Shown here piece by piece: positions 46,996 to 56,775 of a stretch of 64,000 nt of DNA. Both the position numbers and the translations under genes were made by a program. This DNA is from Neopararhizobium haloflavum (GTDB lineage Bacteria; Pseudomonadota; Alphaproteobacteria; Rhizobiales; Rhizobiaceae). The stretch is from NCBI RefSeq assembly GCF_002750855.1, contig NZ_NWUC01000002.1, positions 124,001 through 188,000 of the forward strand, in the 5' to 3' direction. The notes under the pieces are model-generated. The model was given only the letters and a program-made list of their open reading frames with translations. It made no database searches and was not told the DNA's origin. Every line of letters starts with the position of its first letter. Position 1 is the stretch's first letter.

Positions 46996-49380
46996 ATGGC
47001 GCATGGGGCATCTTTCCCGATCAATCAGGGACTTTGGCATCTGAACAATTTCGGCCAGTTCGGCGACGGGCTGACCGACATCAACGTCCTGCCGGTCTGG
47101 CAGGATTATCGCGGCGAAGGCATTCGCGTCGCAGTTTTCGATTCCGGGATCGACACCACCCATCCCGACCTCGCCGCCAACTATCTGGAGGCGTTCGACT
47201 TCAACTTCGTCGACGGCGTCGAGGACGGATCGTACCTCACGTTGGAAGAGGCGGATCCGCACGGCACCTTCGTCGCCGGGCTGATTGCAGGAACGGGCGA
47301 AGGCTCCGGCATCGTCGGTGTCGCCTTCGAATCGACATTCACCGGATATGCCGGTTTCAACGGCGCACTGGCGGCCACGGCGTTCGCGAAGGCGGCCGAT
47401 GACGGATTCGACGTCATGAACAACAGCTGGGGGCCGACCCTGCCGTTCAGCAACAGTCACAACACGGATTATTTTCAGAGTATCGAATACGCCGCCGGCA
47501 CGGGGCGCGAGGGCCTGGGGCTCAACATCGTGTTCGCGGCCGGCAACGACTATCAACTTCCACACTTCTTCGGCGATCTGGGTTTCGAGTGGTCCGGCGA
47601 GTTTCCCTATGCCGACACCAATATGGACATGCTGGCGAATTCCCGCTTCGTCATTTCCGTTGGCGCACTCGACATCAACGGGACCTATCAGGACGGCGAA
47701 GACGGACAGGGCTACACCACGCCCGGTGCGTCTCTGCTCGTTTCGGCGCCGGGAACCAATGTCGCCTCGACCGACATTCAGGGTGACTTGGGTTACAACC
47801 TGGAAGGCGATGTCGCAGTGAGCAGCGGAACGTCGTTCGCCGCGCCGGTCGTCTCGGGCGTCATCGCGCTCATTCTGCAGGCCAATCCGAATCTCGGCTA
47901 TCGCGACGTTCAGGACATCCTGGCGCATTCGGCACGACTGACCGATCTGGAGGACGAAAGCTGGCAGGTCAACGCTGCGACCGACGCCAATGGCGGTGGG
48001 ATGGCGACCAACGAGAATTACGGGTTCGGGCTGGTCGATGCGACGGCTGCCGTCCGTCTCGCCGAGACCTGGACGGAGCAGAAGACCCTTGCCAACGAGA
48101 TTTCGACGACCGCCAGCGCACAGTCCGGCGCCCGTGCCATTCCGGACGGCGGCGAAACCACCTTCACCTTCACGTTGGAAGACGGCATCGACATCGAGAC
48201 GCTGGCGCTTGAGTTCGACATCACCCACGAGGAGTTCGGCGATCTGATCGTCATCCTGACTTCGCCTTCCGGCACCGAATCGTTCCTGCTCTATCGCATC
48301 GCCGATGCGCGGGCGAGCGAGCTAGTCGGCGCGGTCGCAGCGGCCGAGGGCTATGACGGTGAGATCAGCAACACGATCAACCACACCTTGACGAGTGCCC
48401 ACTTTCGGGGCGAAGCCAGCGGCGGCGAATGGACCGTCCGCATCGAAGACGCCAAGCAAGGCGACATCGGCACCGTCAACGCGCTCACCCTCAGCGCCTA
48501 TGGCTCGGAGGCCGGCGACAACGACACCTACATCTATACGGACGATTTCGGCGCGCTTGCCGCGATCGAGGAGCAGCGCACGATCCTCGACGACGCGTCC
48601 GGTTTCAACACGCTGAACTTCGCGGCTGTGAGCGGGGCGGTTTCGGTCGACCTGGCAGCCGGCGCGGCGGATGTGGCCGGAACGGCCCTGACGCTGACCG
48701 ATGCGACCAACATCTCTCTCGTCTTCTCGGGCGACGGCAACGATCTGATCGCCCTGTCGAGGGCCGATCAGGCGGTCATGGCCGGGCGCGGCAGCGACAC
48801 CATCGAGGTCTTTGCGTCGGCCTCCGTCGATGGTGGCGCCGGATTCGACCAGATCGTCCTTGCCGGAAGCCGCGCGGACTATCAGTTCGCTCAAACCTCA
48901 AGCGGCGTGAGCGTGGGCTTTGACGCCGGTACGGTCGCGGCGGAGAACGTGCAGTATTTCGCTTTCTCGGAAGAAAGCGACGCCGTGATGATGGTCCTCG
49001 ACAACGACGCGCAAGGCGATCTCGCCCGCCTCTACGACCAGTTGCTGGGACGCAGCGCCGAATTTGCCGGCATGGTGTATTGGACCGAGACCCTCGATCA
49101 CGGCACCAACCTTGCGACCATTGCAAACGCCATCACCGACACGGCCGAATTCATGCGGTGGAGCGATGCGCTTTCGAGCGACGACTTCGTTGGAGCGTTG
49201 TACCAGCAGGCGCTGGGCCGAAACGCGGATGACGCCGACAGCGGCTACTGGTGCGGACAGCTCGATGCCGGCGTCGGGCGCGATGAGGTTGCCGCGCGGG
49301 TCGCGCTCAGCGTCGAGGCCGATGCGATGACATTCGATCACATCACCATCTTCGGGCAGGATGATATGATGGTCGCATGA
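46996..49380 (+). CDS. Secreted subtilisin-like protease with P domain, RTX-like repeats and DUF4214
   Basis: A 794-residue S8-family serine protease, probably secreted by a type I system. The catalytic triad is D49 (VFDSGID), H89 (DPHGTFVAG) and S280 (SSGTSFAAP), with oxyanion Asn184 (AAGND). A proprotein-convertase P domain spans about 385-525. RTX-like Gly/Asp motifs (GDGNDLIAL, GRGSDTIEV, GGAGFDQIV) follow at 580-640. Two DUF4214-type repeats (LYDQLLGRSAEFAGMVYW, LYQQALGRNADDADSGYW) end it. There is no signal peptide. ATG 46996 has GGGGG 8 bases upstream. Its stop overlaps the sirtuin start. Confidence 0.92.
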   Translation: MAHGASFPINQGLWHLNNFGQFGDGLTDINVLPVWQDYRGEGIRVAVFDSGIDTTHPDLAANYLEAFDFNFVDGVEDGSYLTLEEADPHGTFVAGLIAGTGEGSGIVGVAFESTFTGYAGFNGALAATAFAKAADDGFDVMNNSWGPTLPFSNSHNTDYFQSIEYAAGTGREGLGLNIVFAAGNDYQLPHFFGDLGFEWSGEFPYADTNMDMLANSRFVISVGALDINGTYQDGEDGQGYTTPGASLLVSAPGTNVASTDIQGDLGYNLEGDVAVSSGTSFAAPVVSGVIALILQANPNLGYRDVQDILAHSARLTDLEDESWQVNAATDANGGGMATNENYGFGLVDATAAVRLAETWTEQKTLANEISTTASAQSGARAIPDGGETTFTFTLEDGIDIETLALEFDITHEEFGDLIVILTSPSGTESFLLYRIADARASELVGAVAAAEGYDGEISNTINHTLTSAHFRGEASGGEWTVRIEDAKQGDIGTVNALTLSAYGSEAGDNDTYIYTDDFGALAAIEEQRTILDDASGFNTLNFAAVSGAVSVDLAAGAADVAGTALTLTDATNISLVFSGDGNDLIALSRADQAVMAGRGSDTIEVFASASVDGGAGFDQIVLAGSRADYQFAQTSSGVSVGFDAGTVAAENVQYFAFSEESDAVMMVLDNDAQGDLARLYDQLLGRSAEFAGMVYWTETLDHGTNLATIANAITDTAEFMRWSDALSSDDFVGALYQQALGRNADDADSGYWCGQLDAGVGRDEVAARVALSVEADAMTFDHITIFGQDDMMVA

Positions 49381-50111
49381 CGAACCTTGCCGGATGTCCT
49401 TCCATCGTCATTCTGACCGGTGCCGGGATCTCCGCCGAGTCCGGCGTCGCCACCTTTCGCGACAAGGACGGCCTTTGGTCGAAGGTGAGGATCGAGGACG
49501 TCGCGACGCCCGAAGCGTTTCTGCGTGACCCCGCCGGCGTGCATGCGTTCTACAACGCGCGCCGGCGGGGGCTGGGCGCGATCCAGCCGAATGCCGCACA
49601 TCAGGCACTCGCGCGGCTCGAAAGGGATTTCGACGGCGATTTCCTGCTCGTGACGCAGAATATCGACCACTTGCATGAGGCGGCCGGATCCAGGGCCGTC
49701 CTTCACATGCATGGCGAACTGCAAAAGGCGCTGTGCGTACTCTGCGACAGGCGGTCCGATTGGATCGACGATCTCTCGGTGGAGAGCTGCTGCCCGCATT
49801 GCAACACCGCAGGGGGCATGCGCCCGGACGTCGTCTGGTTCGGCGAGATGCCGTATCGGATGGAAGAGATTTACGAACGGCTTGCCGATTGTGCGCTATT
49901 CGTTTCGATCGGCACGAGCGGCACGGTCTATCCGGCGGCCGGCTTTGCGGATGAAGCCAGGCATTGCGGAGCCCTTACCGTCGAAATCAATCTGGAGCCG
50001 ACGGGCGCGGCGCTTTTCCATGAGACACGCGCCGGTCCGGCTACATCGCTCGTGCCCGCTTTCGTCGACGAAATCCTTTCCGGGTCGGACCGGCCGTTCA
50101 AGAAAGCTTAA
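49377..50111 (+). CDS. cobB: NAD-dependent protein deacylase (sirtuin, CobB)
   Basis: Removes acyl groups from protein lysines using NAD, making nicotinamide and O-acyl-ADP-ribose. The 244-residue protein is a class III sirtuin: GAGISAESGVATFR at residues 14-27, TQNIDHLHE, catalytic His in LHMHGE, and zinc cysteines in CVLCD and CCPHC. The class III hallmark Tyr-x-x-Arg is near YNARRR. It starts inside the subtilase stop codon (ATGA), so it is translated after the protease. The polysaccharide deacetylase gene follows. Confidence 0.94.
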   Translation: MTNLAGCPSIVILTGAGISAESGVATFRDKDGLWSKVRIEDVATPEAFLRDPAGVHAFYNARRRGLGAIQPNAAHQALARLERDFDGDFLLVTQNIDHLHEAAGSRAVLHMHGELQKALCVLCDRRSDWIDDLSVESCCPHCNTAGGMRPDVVWFGEMPYRMEEIYERLADCALFVSIGTSGTVYPAAGFADEARHCGALTVEINLEPTGAALFHETRAGPATSLVPAFVDEILSGSDRPFKKA

Positions 50112-50161
50112 GCCGGGCCTGATATCGCATCGGGAAACCGATGGGCGGCGAGCGGGGGATC

Positions 50162-51211
50162 ATGACGGGCGCAGCGAAGACGGTCTTGAAGAGCGCGGTG
50201 ATTCGGGCCGGGCTCGAAGGATTACATATCGCGGAACGTGTCGGGCTTGCGGGCACGCCGCATGTCCGTTCCGTCATATTCACGCTGCATCATGTGCGAC
50301 CGGCCTCGCGGCGCAGCTTCGCACCAAACGCCCATCTCGAAATCACGCCGCATTTCCTCGACACGGCGATCACGGCGTTGAAAGCCGATGGATTCGAGCC
50401 CGTTGCGCTTTGCGACCTTCCGGCACGGATGGCGGGGGCGGCAGATGGCGCACGCTTCTTTGCCTTCACGCTTGACGACGGCTACCGCAACAACCGCGAC
50501 CATGCCCTGCCTGTCTTCAGGAAACATGCCGTGCCCTTTACCGTCTTCGTCACGCGCGGTTTCGTGGAGCGCAGGCAAAGCCTGTGGTGGGAAACCGCGG
50601 CAGACCTGATCGCACACGTCCCGCAGCTTTCCTTCGATTTCGGCCAGGGACGCGGCGTCGAGATCGTGCCGACGGGCACCCATGGCGAAAAATGTCGAGC
50701 CTTCGAACGGCTGGCCGCAACGATACGATCGCAGGAGCAGGATCGCTTCATCGCGGAACTCGACGACGCGGCACTTTCGGCCGGGATTGATCCGCTGACG
50801 ATCGTTGACCACGAAGTCATGGATGCCGGCGAACTGCGTAATTTTTCAGACGATCCGCTGGTGTCGCTCGGCGCTCATACGCTCACACATCCCAGCCTCG
50901 CGCATGTCGCCGACGACCGGCTTGAAAACGAAATGGCCTGCTCGGCAGAATTTGTCAGCGCCATCACCGGTCAAGCGACCGAAAGCTTCGCCTACCCTTA
51001 CGGCGACGCTCATGCCGCCGGGCCGCGCGAATATGCGGCGGCAGCGAAAGCCGGCTTTCGCCTCGCGGTGACGACGCAGCCCGGCACGATCGACCGAACG
51101 ATGCTCGAACGCGAACCGACGGCGCTCAAGCGCATTTCGCTCAACGGGCACTATCAAAAGGCGCGGTATGTGCGCGCGCTCGCATCCGGTCTCGCTTTCA
51201 AATTCGTCTGA
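50162..51211 (+). CDS. Polysaccharide deacetylase family protein (NodB-like)
   Basis: A 349-residue protein of the carbohydrate esterase 4 family, which removes acetyl groups from polysaccharide or peptidoglycan. The NodB motif 1 is FTLDDGYRNN with catalytic Asp and metal Asp (about residue 103). Motif 2 is HTLTHPSL with the metal His pair. The N-terminal region is basic and has no obvious signal peptide, so the substrate may be a lipid-linked sugar on the cytoplasmic side. ATG 50162 has a GGGGG element upstream; 50141 is open but has none. It follows cobB by 50 bases. Confidence 0.88.
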   Translation: MTGAAKTVLKSAVIRAGLEGLHIAERVGLAGTPHVRSVIFTLHHVRPASRRSFAPNAHLEITPHFLDTAITALKADGFEPVALCDLPARMAGAADGARFFAFTLDDGYRNNRDHALPVFRKHAVPFTVFVTRGFVERRQSLWWETAADLIAHVPQLSFDFGQGRGVEIVPTGTHGEKCRAFERLAATIRSQEQDRFIAELDDAALSAGIDPLTIVDHEVMDAGELRNFSDDPLVSLGAHTLTHPSLAHVADDRLENEMACSAEFVSAITGQATESFAYPYGDAHAAGPREYAAAAKAGFRLAVTTQPGTIDRTMLEREPTALKRISLNGHYQKARYVRALASGLAFKFV

Positions 51212-51230
51212 ACGCGCCCGGAGCCGGACA

Positions 51231-51842
51231 TCACGGATAGAGCCGCTCCTTTTCCCAGCCGCTAGCTGCTGGCGTGAAAACGATCCTGTCGTGGAGTCGG
51301 AAAGCCCCATCCTGCCAGAATTCGATCGCCGTCGGCTTGATGCGGAAGCCCGACCAGTGCGGTGGCCGCGGCACGTCCTCCCCGTATCGCGCATCGACCT
51401 CGGCAACGGCATTCTCCAAAACCGCGCGGCTTTCCAGCGGACGCGATTGCTGCGAGGCCCACGCTCCAATTCGGCTGCCCCGCGGGCGCGATGCGAAATA
51501 GGCATCGGCCTCGGCAGCCGACACCTCCTCCACCGGTCCACGCACTCGCACCTGGCGCCGCTGCGATTTCCAATGGAAGCACATCGCCGCCTTCATCGTC
51601 GCCAACACCTCCTGCCCCTTGGCGCTCTCGAAATTCGTGTAGAAGACGAAACCGCGCGCGTCGAAGCCCTTGAGAAGGACCATGCGCACATTGGGCTGGC
51701 CGTCGGCGTCGACGGTGGCCAGCGCCGTTGCCGTCGGATCGTTCGGCTCACTCTTGGTCGCATCCTCGAGCCATTGGGCAAAAAGCGCGATCGGATCGCT
51801 CATCTCGGCAAAGTTACCACGCGTTAACGGTGTTTCGCTCAT
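51231..51842 (-). CDS. pdxH: Pyridoxamine 5'-phosphate oxidase
   Basis: FMN enzyme making pyridoxal 5'-phosphate, the cofactor used for example by ThrC. The 203-residue length is standard. Landmarks are [25 protein letters not shown] (FMN), [11 protein letters not shown] and the C-terminal [12 protein letters not shown] plus [11 protein letters not shown] 51842 gives the family N-terminus. The stop lies 19 bases from the polysaccharide deacetylase stop; the genes converge. It is divergent from the RT0821 gene, in an order shared across Rhizobiales. Confidence 0.97.
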   Translation of the reverse strand: MSETPLTRGNFAEMSDPIALFAQWLEDATKSEPNDPTATALATVDADGQPNVRMVLLKGFDARGFVFYTNFESAKGQEVLATMKAAMCFHWKSQRRQVRVRGPVEEVSAAEADAYFASRPRGSRIGAWASQQSRPLESRAVLENAVAEVDARYGEDVPRPPHWSGFRIKPTAIEFWQDGAFRLHDRIVFTPAASGWEKERLYP

Positions 51843-51886
51843 AGTCGGCACATCTCGCCTTTCGATTCCTGACCGGGCCGAACCAT

Positions 51887-52339
51887 ATGGTCTTCCCTGC
51901 CGCCAAGTCCATCTTGCTTCGCCGTCGTCGGCAGGCTCCGCTTCTCGCTGTCGCATTGGCAGTCATGGGACTCTCGGGCTGTATGGGGTCGGGGATCGAC
52001 GAGACGCTGGCGGTCGATACGATGACGACCGGGGCGATTCCCACCGCGCGGGCAGACCCTCCCCTCCCGGCGCCCGCGGCGGACGAGGAGGCCGTGGCCC
52101 GCGCAGTGGCCGAGATCGACCTGGAGCAAACGCCCAACGCACCCTTTCCGTGGGCCAATCGATCGACGGGCAGCACCGGCGTCATATCCGCCCTTGAAGA
52201 GACCGAGGAAACCGGCGTGCCCTGCCGCGCCTTCACCACGACGGTCCACCGCTATGACGGCATCGCCCTCTTCGATGGCGCAACTTGCCGCGATGACAGC
52301 GGACAGTGGAACCTGAAGGCCTTTCGCCCCGTTTCGTGA
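51887..52339 (+). CDS. RT0821/Lpp0805-type surface lipoprotein
   Basis: A 150-residue protein with a basic N-terminus, hydrophobic stretch and lipobox LSGC (Cys32). The C-terminal part has the small conserved domain: [24 protein letters not shown] and [13 protein letters not shown]. Known examples are called RT0821/Lpp0805 surface proteins, with no assigned activity. The two Cys of the domain may pair. Divergent from pdxH and upstream of the dnaJ-like gene by 96 bases. Confidence 0.85.
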   Translation: MVFPAAKSILLRRRRQAPLLAVALAVMGLSGCMGSGIDETLAVDTMTTGAIPTARADPPLPAPAADEEAVARAVAEIDLEQTPNAPFPWANRSTGSTGVISALEETEETGVPCRAFTTTVHRYDGIALFDGATCRDDSGQWNLKAFRPVS

Positions 52340-52435
52340 AGGGCGTTGCAAATTCCCGCGTTTGCGCCTGGTCCATAAACCCCCGGTTAGCACTCTCTTT
52401 CTAGATTGTGATCGAGGTCGAAAGGTTTGAAGGCG

Positions 52436-53482
52436 ATGCGCAATCCCTATTTCGTGCTGGGCGTCCAGCCAGACGCCGATATGGACGACATCAAGAGTGC
52501 GTTCCGTCGCCTCGCCATGGCCTTTCATCCCGATCACAATCAGGACGATTTTGGCGCGCACGAGCGTTTCGCCGAAATTCAGTCTGCCTATCAGTTGCTC
52601 AAGGATCCCGATCAGCGCCGGCGTTTTGACGATGGGTTGATCGATGCGCGAGGACGGGTTCGCGCGGCGCGCCGGTCCAAGGATCCCTTTGCCGGCGTCG
52701 ACATCAATCGGAAACGGTCTGAGAAAGAGGAACCGGAGACGGCCGAGGCCGTGGCGGAGCGCATTTTCGGTGAGGCCTTCCAGCGAGAAAAGCGGCGTGA
52801 TCCGCCCAAGCCGGAGCCGACGGAGCGCGAGACGATCGCAGAAGCGCCCGGCATCGACGACGTGCCGATCGGTGACACGGCAGACCCTCAGCCGGCACCG
52901 CGCGCAAATGGCTGGTCCTTTCTCGATCTGGCGATCCGGCCTCTCGCGCGCATGCTCGGCGGACGCGATGAGACAGTTGAAGGCCTGCCAGCCGTCGCCG
53001 AACTCACCGTCGATCTGAAAACGATCCTCAGGGGCGGCGTCGAACCACTTGCCTTGCCGGACGGATCGACCGTCATGGTCACGGTGATACCCGGCGCAAG
53101 AGACGGTCATATCGTGCGCATGAGCTCGCTGGGCCCGGAAATTCGTGGCCAGAAGAGCGATCTCATCGTGATTGTTCGGCATGCGCCCCACTCTTCGCTG
53201 CGCGCCGAAGGCAGTGACCTTCTCACCTCCCTCACCATCAATCTCGAACAGGCCATCCATGGCGGATCGGCGACTGTCACGACGCTCGACGGCCCGCAGC
53301 ACGTCGATGTTCCGGAATGGCCCAAGCCGGGCGAGACGGTGCGCCTGCGCGGGCGCGGGCTGCCGCGGGGCGATGGTTCGCGTGGCGATCTGGTCGTCTC
53401 CCTCGTCGTTGCCCTTCCCGAGAACCGCGACGAGAAGCTTGTCGATTTCATGCGCCTGCAGAAAGGCGAGTGGTTCGTCTGA
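52436..53482 (+). CDS. DnaJ-like co-chaperone (CbpA type)
   Basis: A 348-residue J-domain protein. The J domain spans residues 1-65 with the HPD motif in FHPDHN. A long Glu/Lys/Arg linker follows and ends near 155. The C-terminal peptide-binding CTD begins at ELTVDLKTILRGG and has GETVRLRGRGLPRGDGSRGDLVV, the usual landmark. There is no Cys-rich zinc domain, which makes it CbpA/type II-like. It would recruit DnaK. ATG 52436 is used; GAAGG is 5-8 bases upstream. Confidence 0.92.
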   Translation: MRNPYFVLGVQPDADMDDIKSAFRRLAMAFHPDHNQDDFGAHERFAEIQSAYQLLKDPDQRRRFDDGLIDARGRVRAARRSKDPFAGVDINRKRSEKEEPETAEAVAERIFGEAFQREKRRDPPKPEPTERETIAEAPGIDDVPIGDTADPQPAPRANGWSFLDLAIRPLARMLGGRDETVEGLPAVAELTVDLKTILRGGVEPLALPDGSTVMVTVIPGARDGHIVRMSSLGPEIRGQKSDLIVIVRHAPHSSLRAEGSDLLTSLTINLEQAIHGGSATVTTLDGPQHVDVPEWPKPGETVRLRGRGLPRGDGSRGDLVVSLVVALPENRDEKLVDFMRLQKGEWFV

Positions 53483-53607
53483 CGGCGGTTCGCGCCGTTC
53501 CGGCGCTGGAAAGTGTGGTTAGCCACGCCGTTGACGTGCCCGTCACTTGAACGCCGCATGACCGTGTGCAATAGCCTCGGCACCATCCACAGGCCAGGGA
53601 GACGGCA

Positions 53608-54426
53608 ATGGTTCAGGCGACGGGGCTGATGCAGGGCAAGCGCGGCATCATCATGGGACTCGCCAACAACCGTTCGATCGCCTGGGGCATTGCGAAAGCC
53701 TGCGCCGACCAGGGTGCCGAAATCGCTCTCACCTACCAGGGCGATGCCCTGCGAAAGCGGGTCGAGCCGCTGGCCAAAGAGCTCGGTGCCATCGTTGCGG
53801 GCCACTGCGACGTCACCGACGAGGCCACGATCGATGACGTCATCGCCGAAGTCGAAAAGCAGTGGGGCACGATCGACTTCATCGTTCATGCCATCGCCTT
53901 TTCCGACAAGGACGAGTTGACTGGCCGCTACCTGGAAACATCGCGCACGAATTTTGCGCGGACCATGGACGTCTCAGTCTATTCATTCACGGCGCTCGCC
54001 AAGCGCGCCGAGCGGATCATGAATGATGGCGGCTCGATGCTGACGCTGACCTATTACGGCGCGGAAAAGGTGATGCCGCACTACAACGTCATGGGCGTCG
54101 CCAAGGCAGCGCTTGAGGCCAGCGTGCGCTACCTCGCCGTTGACCTCGGCAATCGCGGGATCCGCGTCAATGCCGTCTCGGCCGGGCCGATCAAGACGCT
54201 CGCCGCCTCGGGCATCGGCGACTTCCGATACATCCTCAAGTGGAACGAGTACAATTCGCCGCTCAAGCGCACCGTTTCGATCGACGAAGTGGGCAAGTCC
54301 GCTGTCTACCTGCTTTCGGACTTCTCCACCGCAGTCACCGGCGAGGTGCACCATGTCGACATGGGCTATCATGTCGTCGGCATGAAGGCGGTCGACGCGC
54401 CCGATATCTCCGTCGTCAAGGATTGA
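53608..54426 (+). CDS. fabI: Enoyl-[acyl-carrier-protein] reductase (NADH), FabI
   Basis: Last step in each round of fatty acid elongation. The 272-residue SDR-like protein has GLANNRSIAWGIA at residues 17-29 (cofactor site). The catalytic pair is Tyr and Lys in YYGAEKVMPHYNVMGVAK-like stretch (Tyr147-type and Lys in GVAKAAL). LAASGIGDF is the substrate loop. CAGGGAG is 8 bases before ATG. The histidine phosphatase gene begins 20 bases after its stop. This is the standard triclosan-target enzyme. Confidence 0.97.
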   Translation: MVQATGLMQGKRGIIMGLANNRSIAWGIAKACADQGAEIALTYQGDALRKRVEPLAKELGAIVAGHCDVTDEATIDDVIAEVEKQWGTIDFIVHAIAFSDKDELTGRYLETSRTNFARTMDVSVYSFTALAKRAERIMNDGGSMLTLTYYGAEKVMPHYNVMGVAKAALEASVRYLAVDLGNRGIRVNAVSAGPIKTLAASGIGDFRYILKWNEYNSPLKRTVSIDEVGKSAVYLLSDFSTAVTGEVHHVDMGYHVVGMKAVDAPDISVVKD

Positions 54427-54446
54427 GGGCGTCGGGACACGGAACG

Positions 54447-55061
54447 GTGCTGATCTACGCCATTCGACACGGACAGACCGACTGGAACGTGGAAGGCCGC
54501 CTGCAGGGCGCCAGGGACGTGCCGCTGAACGCGCATGGGCAGCGGCAGGCGCGCGACAACGGGCGCCTGCTCGCTCGACTTGCCGGCGCGTCCATCGACG
54601 ATTTCGATTTCGTCGCCAGCCCGCTCGGACGCACGCGCCATACGATGGAGATCATCCGCGGCGAACTCGGTCTCGATCCTCACGACTACCGCACGGACCA
54701 ACGGCTGATCGAGGTCTGCTTCGGCGATTGGGAAGGACGCACGCTCGCCGAGATTGATGCCGACACACCCGGTCTTGTCGCCGCGCGCGATCGCGATAAG
54801 TGGTTCTACCGCCCTCCGGGCGCGTCCGCTGAGAACTACGAGATGCTTTCCAAGCGCGTCGCGGGATGGCTGGAGACCGTTCAAACGCCCACGGTCTGCG
54901 TCTGTCACGGCGGCGTCCTGCGCGCGCTGTTTCGAATCGTCGGCGGCCACGAGCCGAATGACGCGGCCCTTTTGCCGGCGCATCAGGACAGCATCGTGCG
55001 CATTGCGGAAGGCCGTATCGGCTGGGTTGAAGACAAACCGCCCGGCGGCGACGTCAGTTGA
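54447..55061 (+). CDS. Histidine phosphatase (phosphoglycerate-mutase-like)
   Basis: A 204-residue protein of histidine phosphatase branch 1. The catalytic motif IRHGQTDWN holds the phospho-accepting His (residue 8). Arg in SPLGRTRHTM, Glu in CFGDWEG and the second His in CVCHGGVLRAL complete the site. Substrate unknown; it may be a broad phosphatase rather than a true glycolytic mutase. The GTG at 54447 is the only reasonable start after the fabI stop. Its last 8 bases overlap the convergent DUF1344 gene. Confidence 0.9.
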   Translation: MLIYAIRHGQTDWNVEGRLQGARDVPLNAHGQRQARDNGRLLARLAGASIDDFDFVASPLGRTRHTMEIIRGELGLDPHDYRTDQRLIEVCFGDWEGRTLAEIDADTPGLVAARDRDKWFYRPPGASAENYEMLSKRVAGWLETVQTPTVCVCHGGVLRALFRIVGGHEPNDAALLPAHQDSIVRIAEGRIGWVEDKPPGGDVS

Positions 55062-55320
55062 TCACCTCGAGGTCGAAGACCCGGCGCTTGCCGTCCTCTT
55101 CCACGTAGTAGACATAGACGAGCGTGCCCTCGCTCAGACCTTCCAGGTCGAACTCGCCCGGCAGCATGTAGATGTTGCCGTCGTCGAGCGCCAGATGCTC
55201 GCCGCGCGGGTCGATCGAGGCGATTCGCGCCTCCACGCCGGCATTTCGCGCTTCGGCGAACGCGGCCAGCGGCGCGATCAGGCTGCTCGTCAGCAGCAAC
55301 GCAGTGAGAACGAAACGCAT
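55054..55320 (-). CDS. Small exported DUF1344 protein
   Basis: An 88-residue protein with a Sec signal peptide (LTALLLTSSLIAPLAAFAEA) and a small beta-rich domain of the DUF1344 kind: VEARIASIDPRGEHLALDDG (core IASIDPRGEHLALDDG), then LPGEFDLEGLSEGTLVYVYY and a last strand RRVFDLEVIN. Function unknown; likely periplasmic. ATG 55320 begins the signal peptide; longer readings to 55449 are not protein-like. It ends inside the phosphatase gene. Confidence 0.82.
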   Translation of the reverse strand: MRFVLTALLLTSSLIAPLAAFAEARNAGVEARIASIDPRGEHLALDDGNIYMLPGEFDLEGLSEGTLVYVYYVEEDGKRRVFDLEVIN

Positions 55321-55608
55321 CTGAACGTTCCTCGCATGGGAATCGCGGTTTTCGGTATCCTCCAGATGCATCCCGCATTGTGGCGGAAATGGTCTTCTTC
55401 CACGGCATTTTGGCGCCGCGCCATCACGCGTTGCAACAGCATGTTTCAATCCGGCCCGGCAGTCCGCGCAATCGCTGCGTCGTCGGCCGTTCGCTGTTGT
55501 GGATCGAGCGCTCTAGCCAAACCGATCCAATCCTGACATTTACGGCGCGCCTTGCCTGGTCTAGAGCAGGCATCCAGTCCTCTCCACGCGAGCGCTACGA
55601 CCAAGACC

Positions 55609-56721
55609 ATGTCACACAACACATTCGGCCATCTTTTCCGCGTGACGACCTGGGGCGAAAGCCACGGTCCCGCGCTTGGCTGCATCATCGACGGCTGCCC
55701 ACCCGGTATCCGCTTTACGCAGGCCGAACTTCAGCATTGGCTGGACAAACGCAAGCCGGGACAGTCACGCTTCGTCACGCAGCGCCGGGAAGACGATCTC
55801 GTCAAGATCCTGTCGGGTGTGATGCCCGAAGACGATGGGTTCACCTTCACGACGACCGGCACGCCGATTTCTCTGATGATCGAGAACACCGATCAGCGCT
55901 CGAAGGACTATTCGGAGATCGCGCGGCGTTACCGGCCGGGCCATGCCGACTACAGCTACGACGTGAAGTACGGCGTTCGCGATTATCGCGGCGGCGGACG
56001 CTCATCGGCCCGCGAGACGGCCGCCCGCGTCGCCGCGGGCGGCATCGCTCGCAAGGTCGTGCCCGCCATGACCGTGCGCGCCGCGCTGGTGCAGATCGGC
56101 GACAAGCCGATCAACCGCCAGAACTGGGATTGGGAGAGCGTCGGCAACAACCCGTTCTTCGCGCCCGACCCGGAGATCGTGCCGTTCTGGGAGGCCTATC
56201 TGGACGAAATTCGGAAGGCGGGTTCGTCCGTCGGGGCGATCGTGGAGGTCGTGGCCGAGGGTGTCCCCGCCGGTCTCGGCGCACCGATCTATGCCAAGCT
56301 CGATCAGGACATCTGCGCCAATCTCATGTCGATCAACGCGGTCAAGGGCGTTGAAATCGGGAACGGGTTCGAGGCCGCGCGCATCAGTGGCGAGGAGAAC
56401 GCCGACGAGATGCGGATTGCGCCGGATGGCACACCCATGTTTCTGTCCAACAATGCCGGCGGCGTCCTCGGCGGCATCTCGACCGGGCAACCGGTCGTCG
56501 CCCGGTTCGCCGTCAAGCCCACCTCGTCGATCCTGACGGAACGCCGCAGCGTCGATGCGGACGGAAACGAAGTGGATGTGCGCACCAAGGGTCGCCACGA
56601 TCCCTGCGTCGGTATCCGGGCCGTGCCGATCGGTGAAGCCATGCTCGCCTGCACGATCGCGGACCACTATCTGCGCGACCGAGGACAGACAGGGAAGGAA
56701 CGGATAGCCAGCGGCGAATAG
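55609..56721 (+). CDS. aroC: Chorismate synthase
   Basis: Last shikimate-pathway step, converting EPSP to chorismate with reduced FMN. The 370-residue protein starts [19 protein letters not shown] with the conserved His in GESHG (residue 17). Further landmarks are [30 protein letters not shown] and the C-terminal [13 protein letters not shown]. All are intact. The divergent gap to DUF1344 (288 bases) holds its promoter, though I cannot single one out. The ribBX gene follows after 54 bases and is likely co-transcribed. Confidence 0.98.
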   Translation: MSHNTFGHLFRVTTWGESHGPALGCIIDGCPPGIRFTQAELQHWLDKRKPGQSRFVTQRREDDLVKILSGVMPEDDGFTFTTTGTPISLMIENTDQRSKDYSEIARRYRPGHADYSYDVKYGVRDYRGGGRSSARETAARVAAGGIARKVVPAMTVRAALVQIGDKPINRQNWDWESVGNNPFFAPDPEIVPFWEAYLDEIRKAGSSVGAIVEVVAEGVPAGLGAPIYAKLDQDICANLMSINAVKGVEIGNGFEAARISGEENADEMRIAPDGTPMFLSNNAGGVLGGISTGQPVVARFAVKPTSSILTERRSVDADGNEVDVRTKGRHDPCVGIRAVPIGEAMLACTIADHYLRDRGQTGKERIASGE

Positions 56722-56775
56722 CGACGCCGGCCACTTCGATCGCTATGTCGCAATTCGCCACGCGCTGAGGAATTC

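Noticed and set aside
51825-51842. TTAC-N6-TTAAC near the pdxH start as a CtrA box
   Set aside because: The spacing is one base short and the first half is imperfect, and it lies within the coding sequence.
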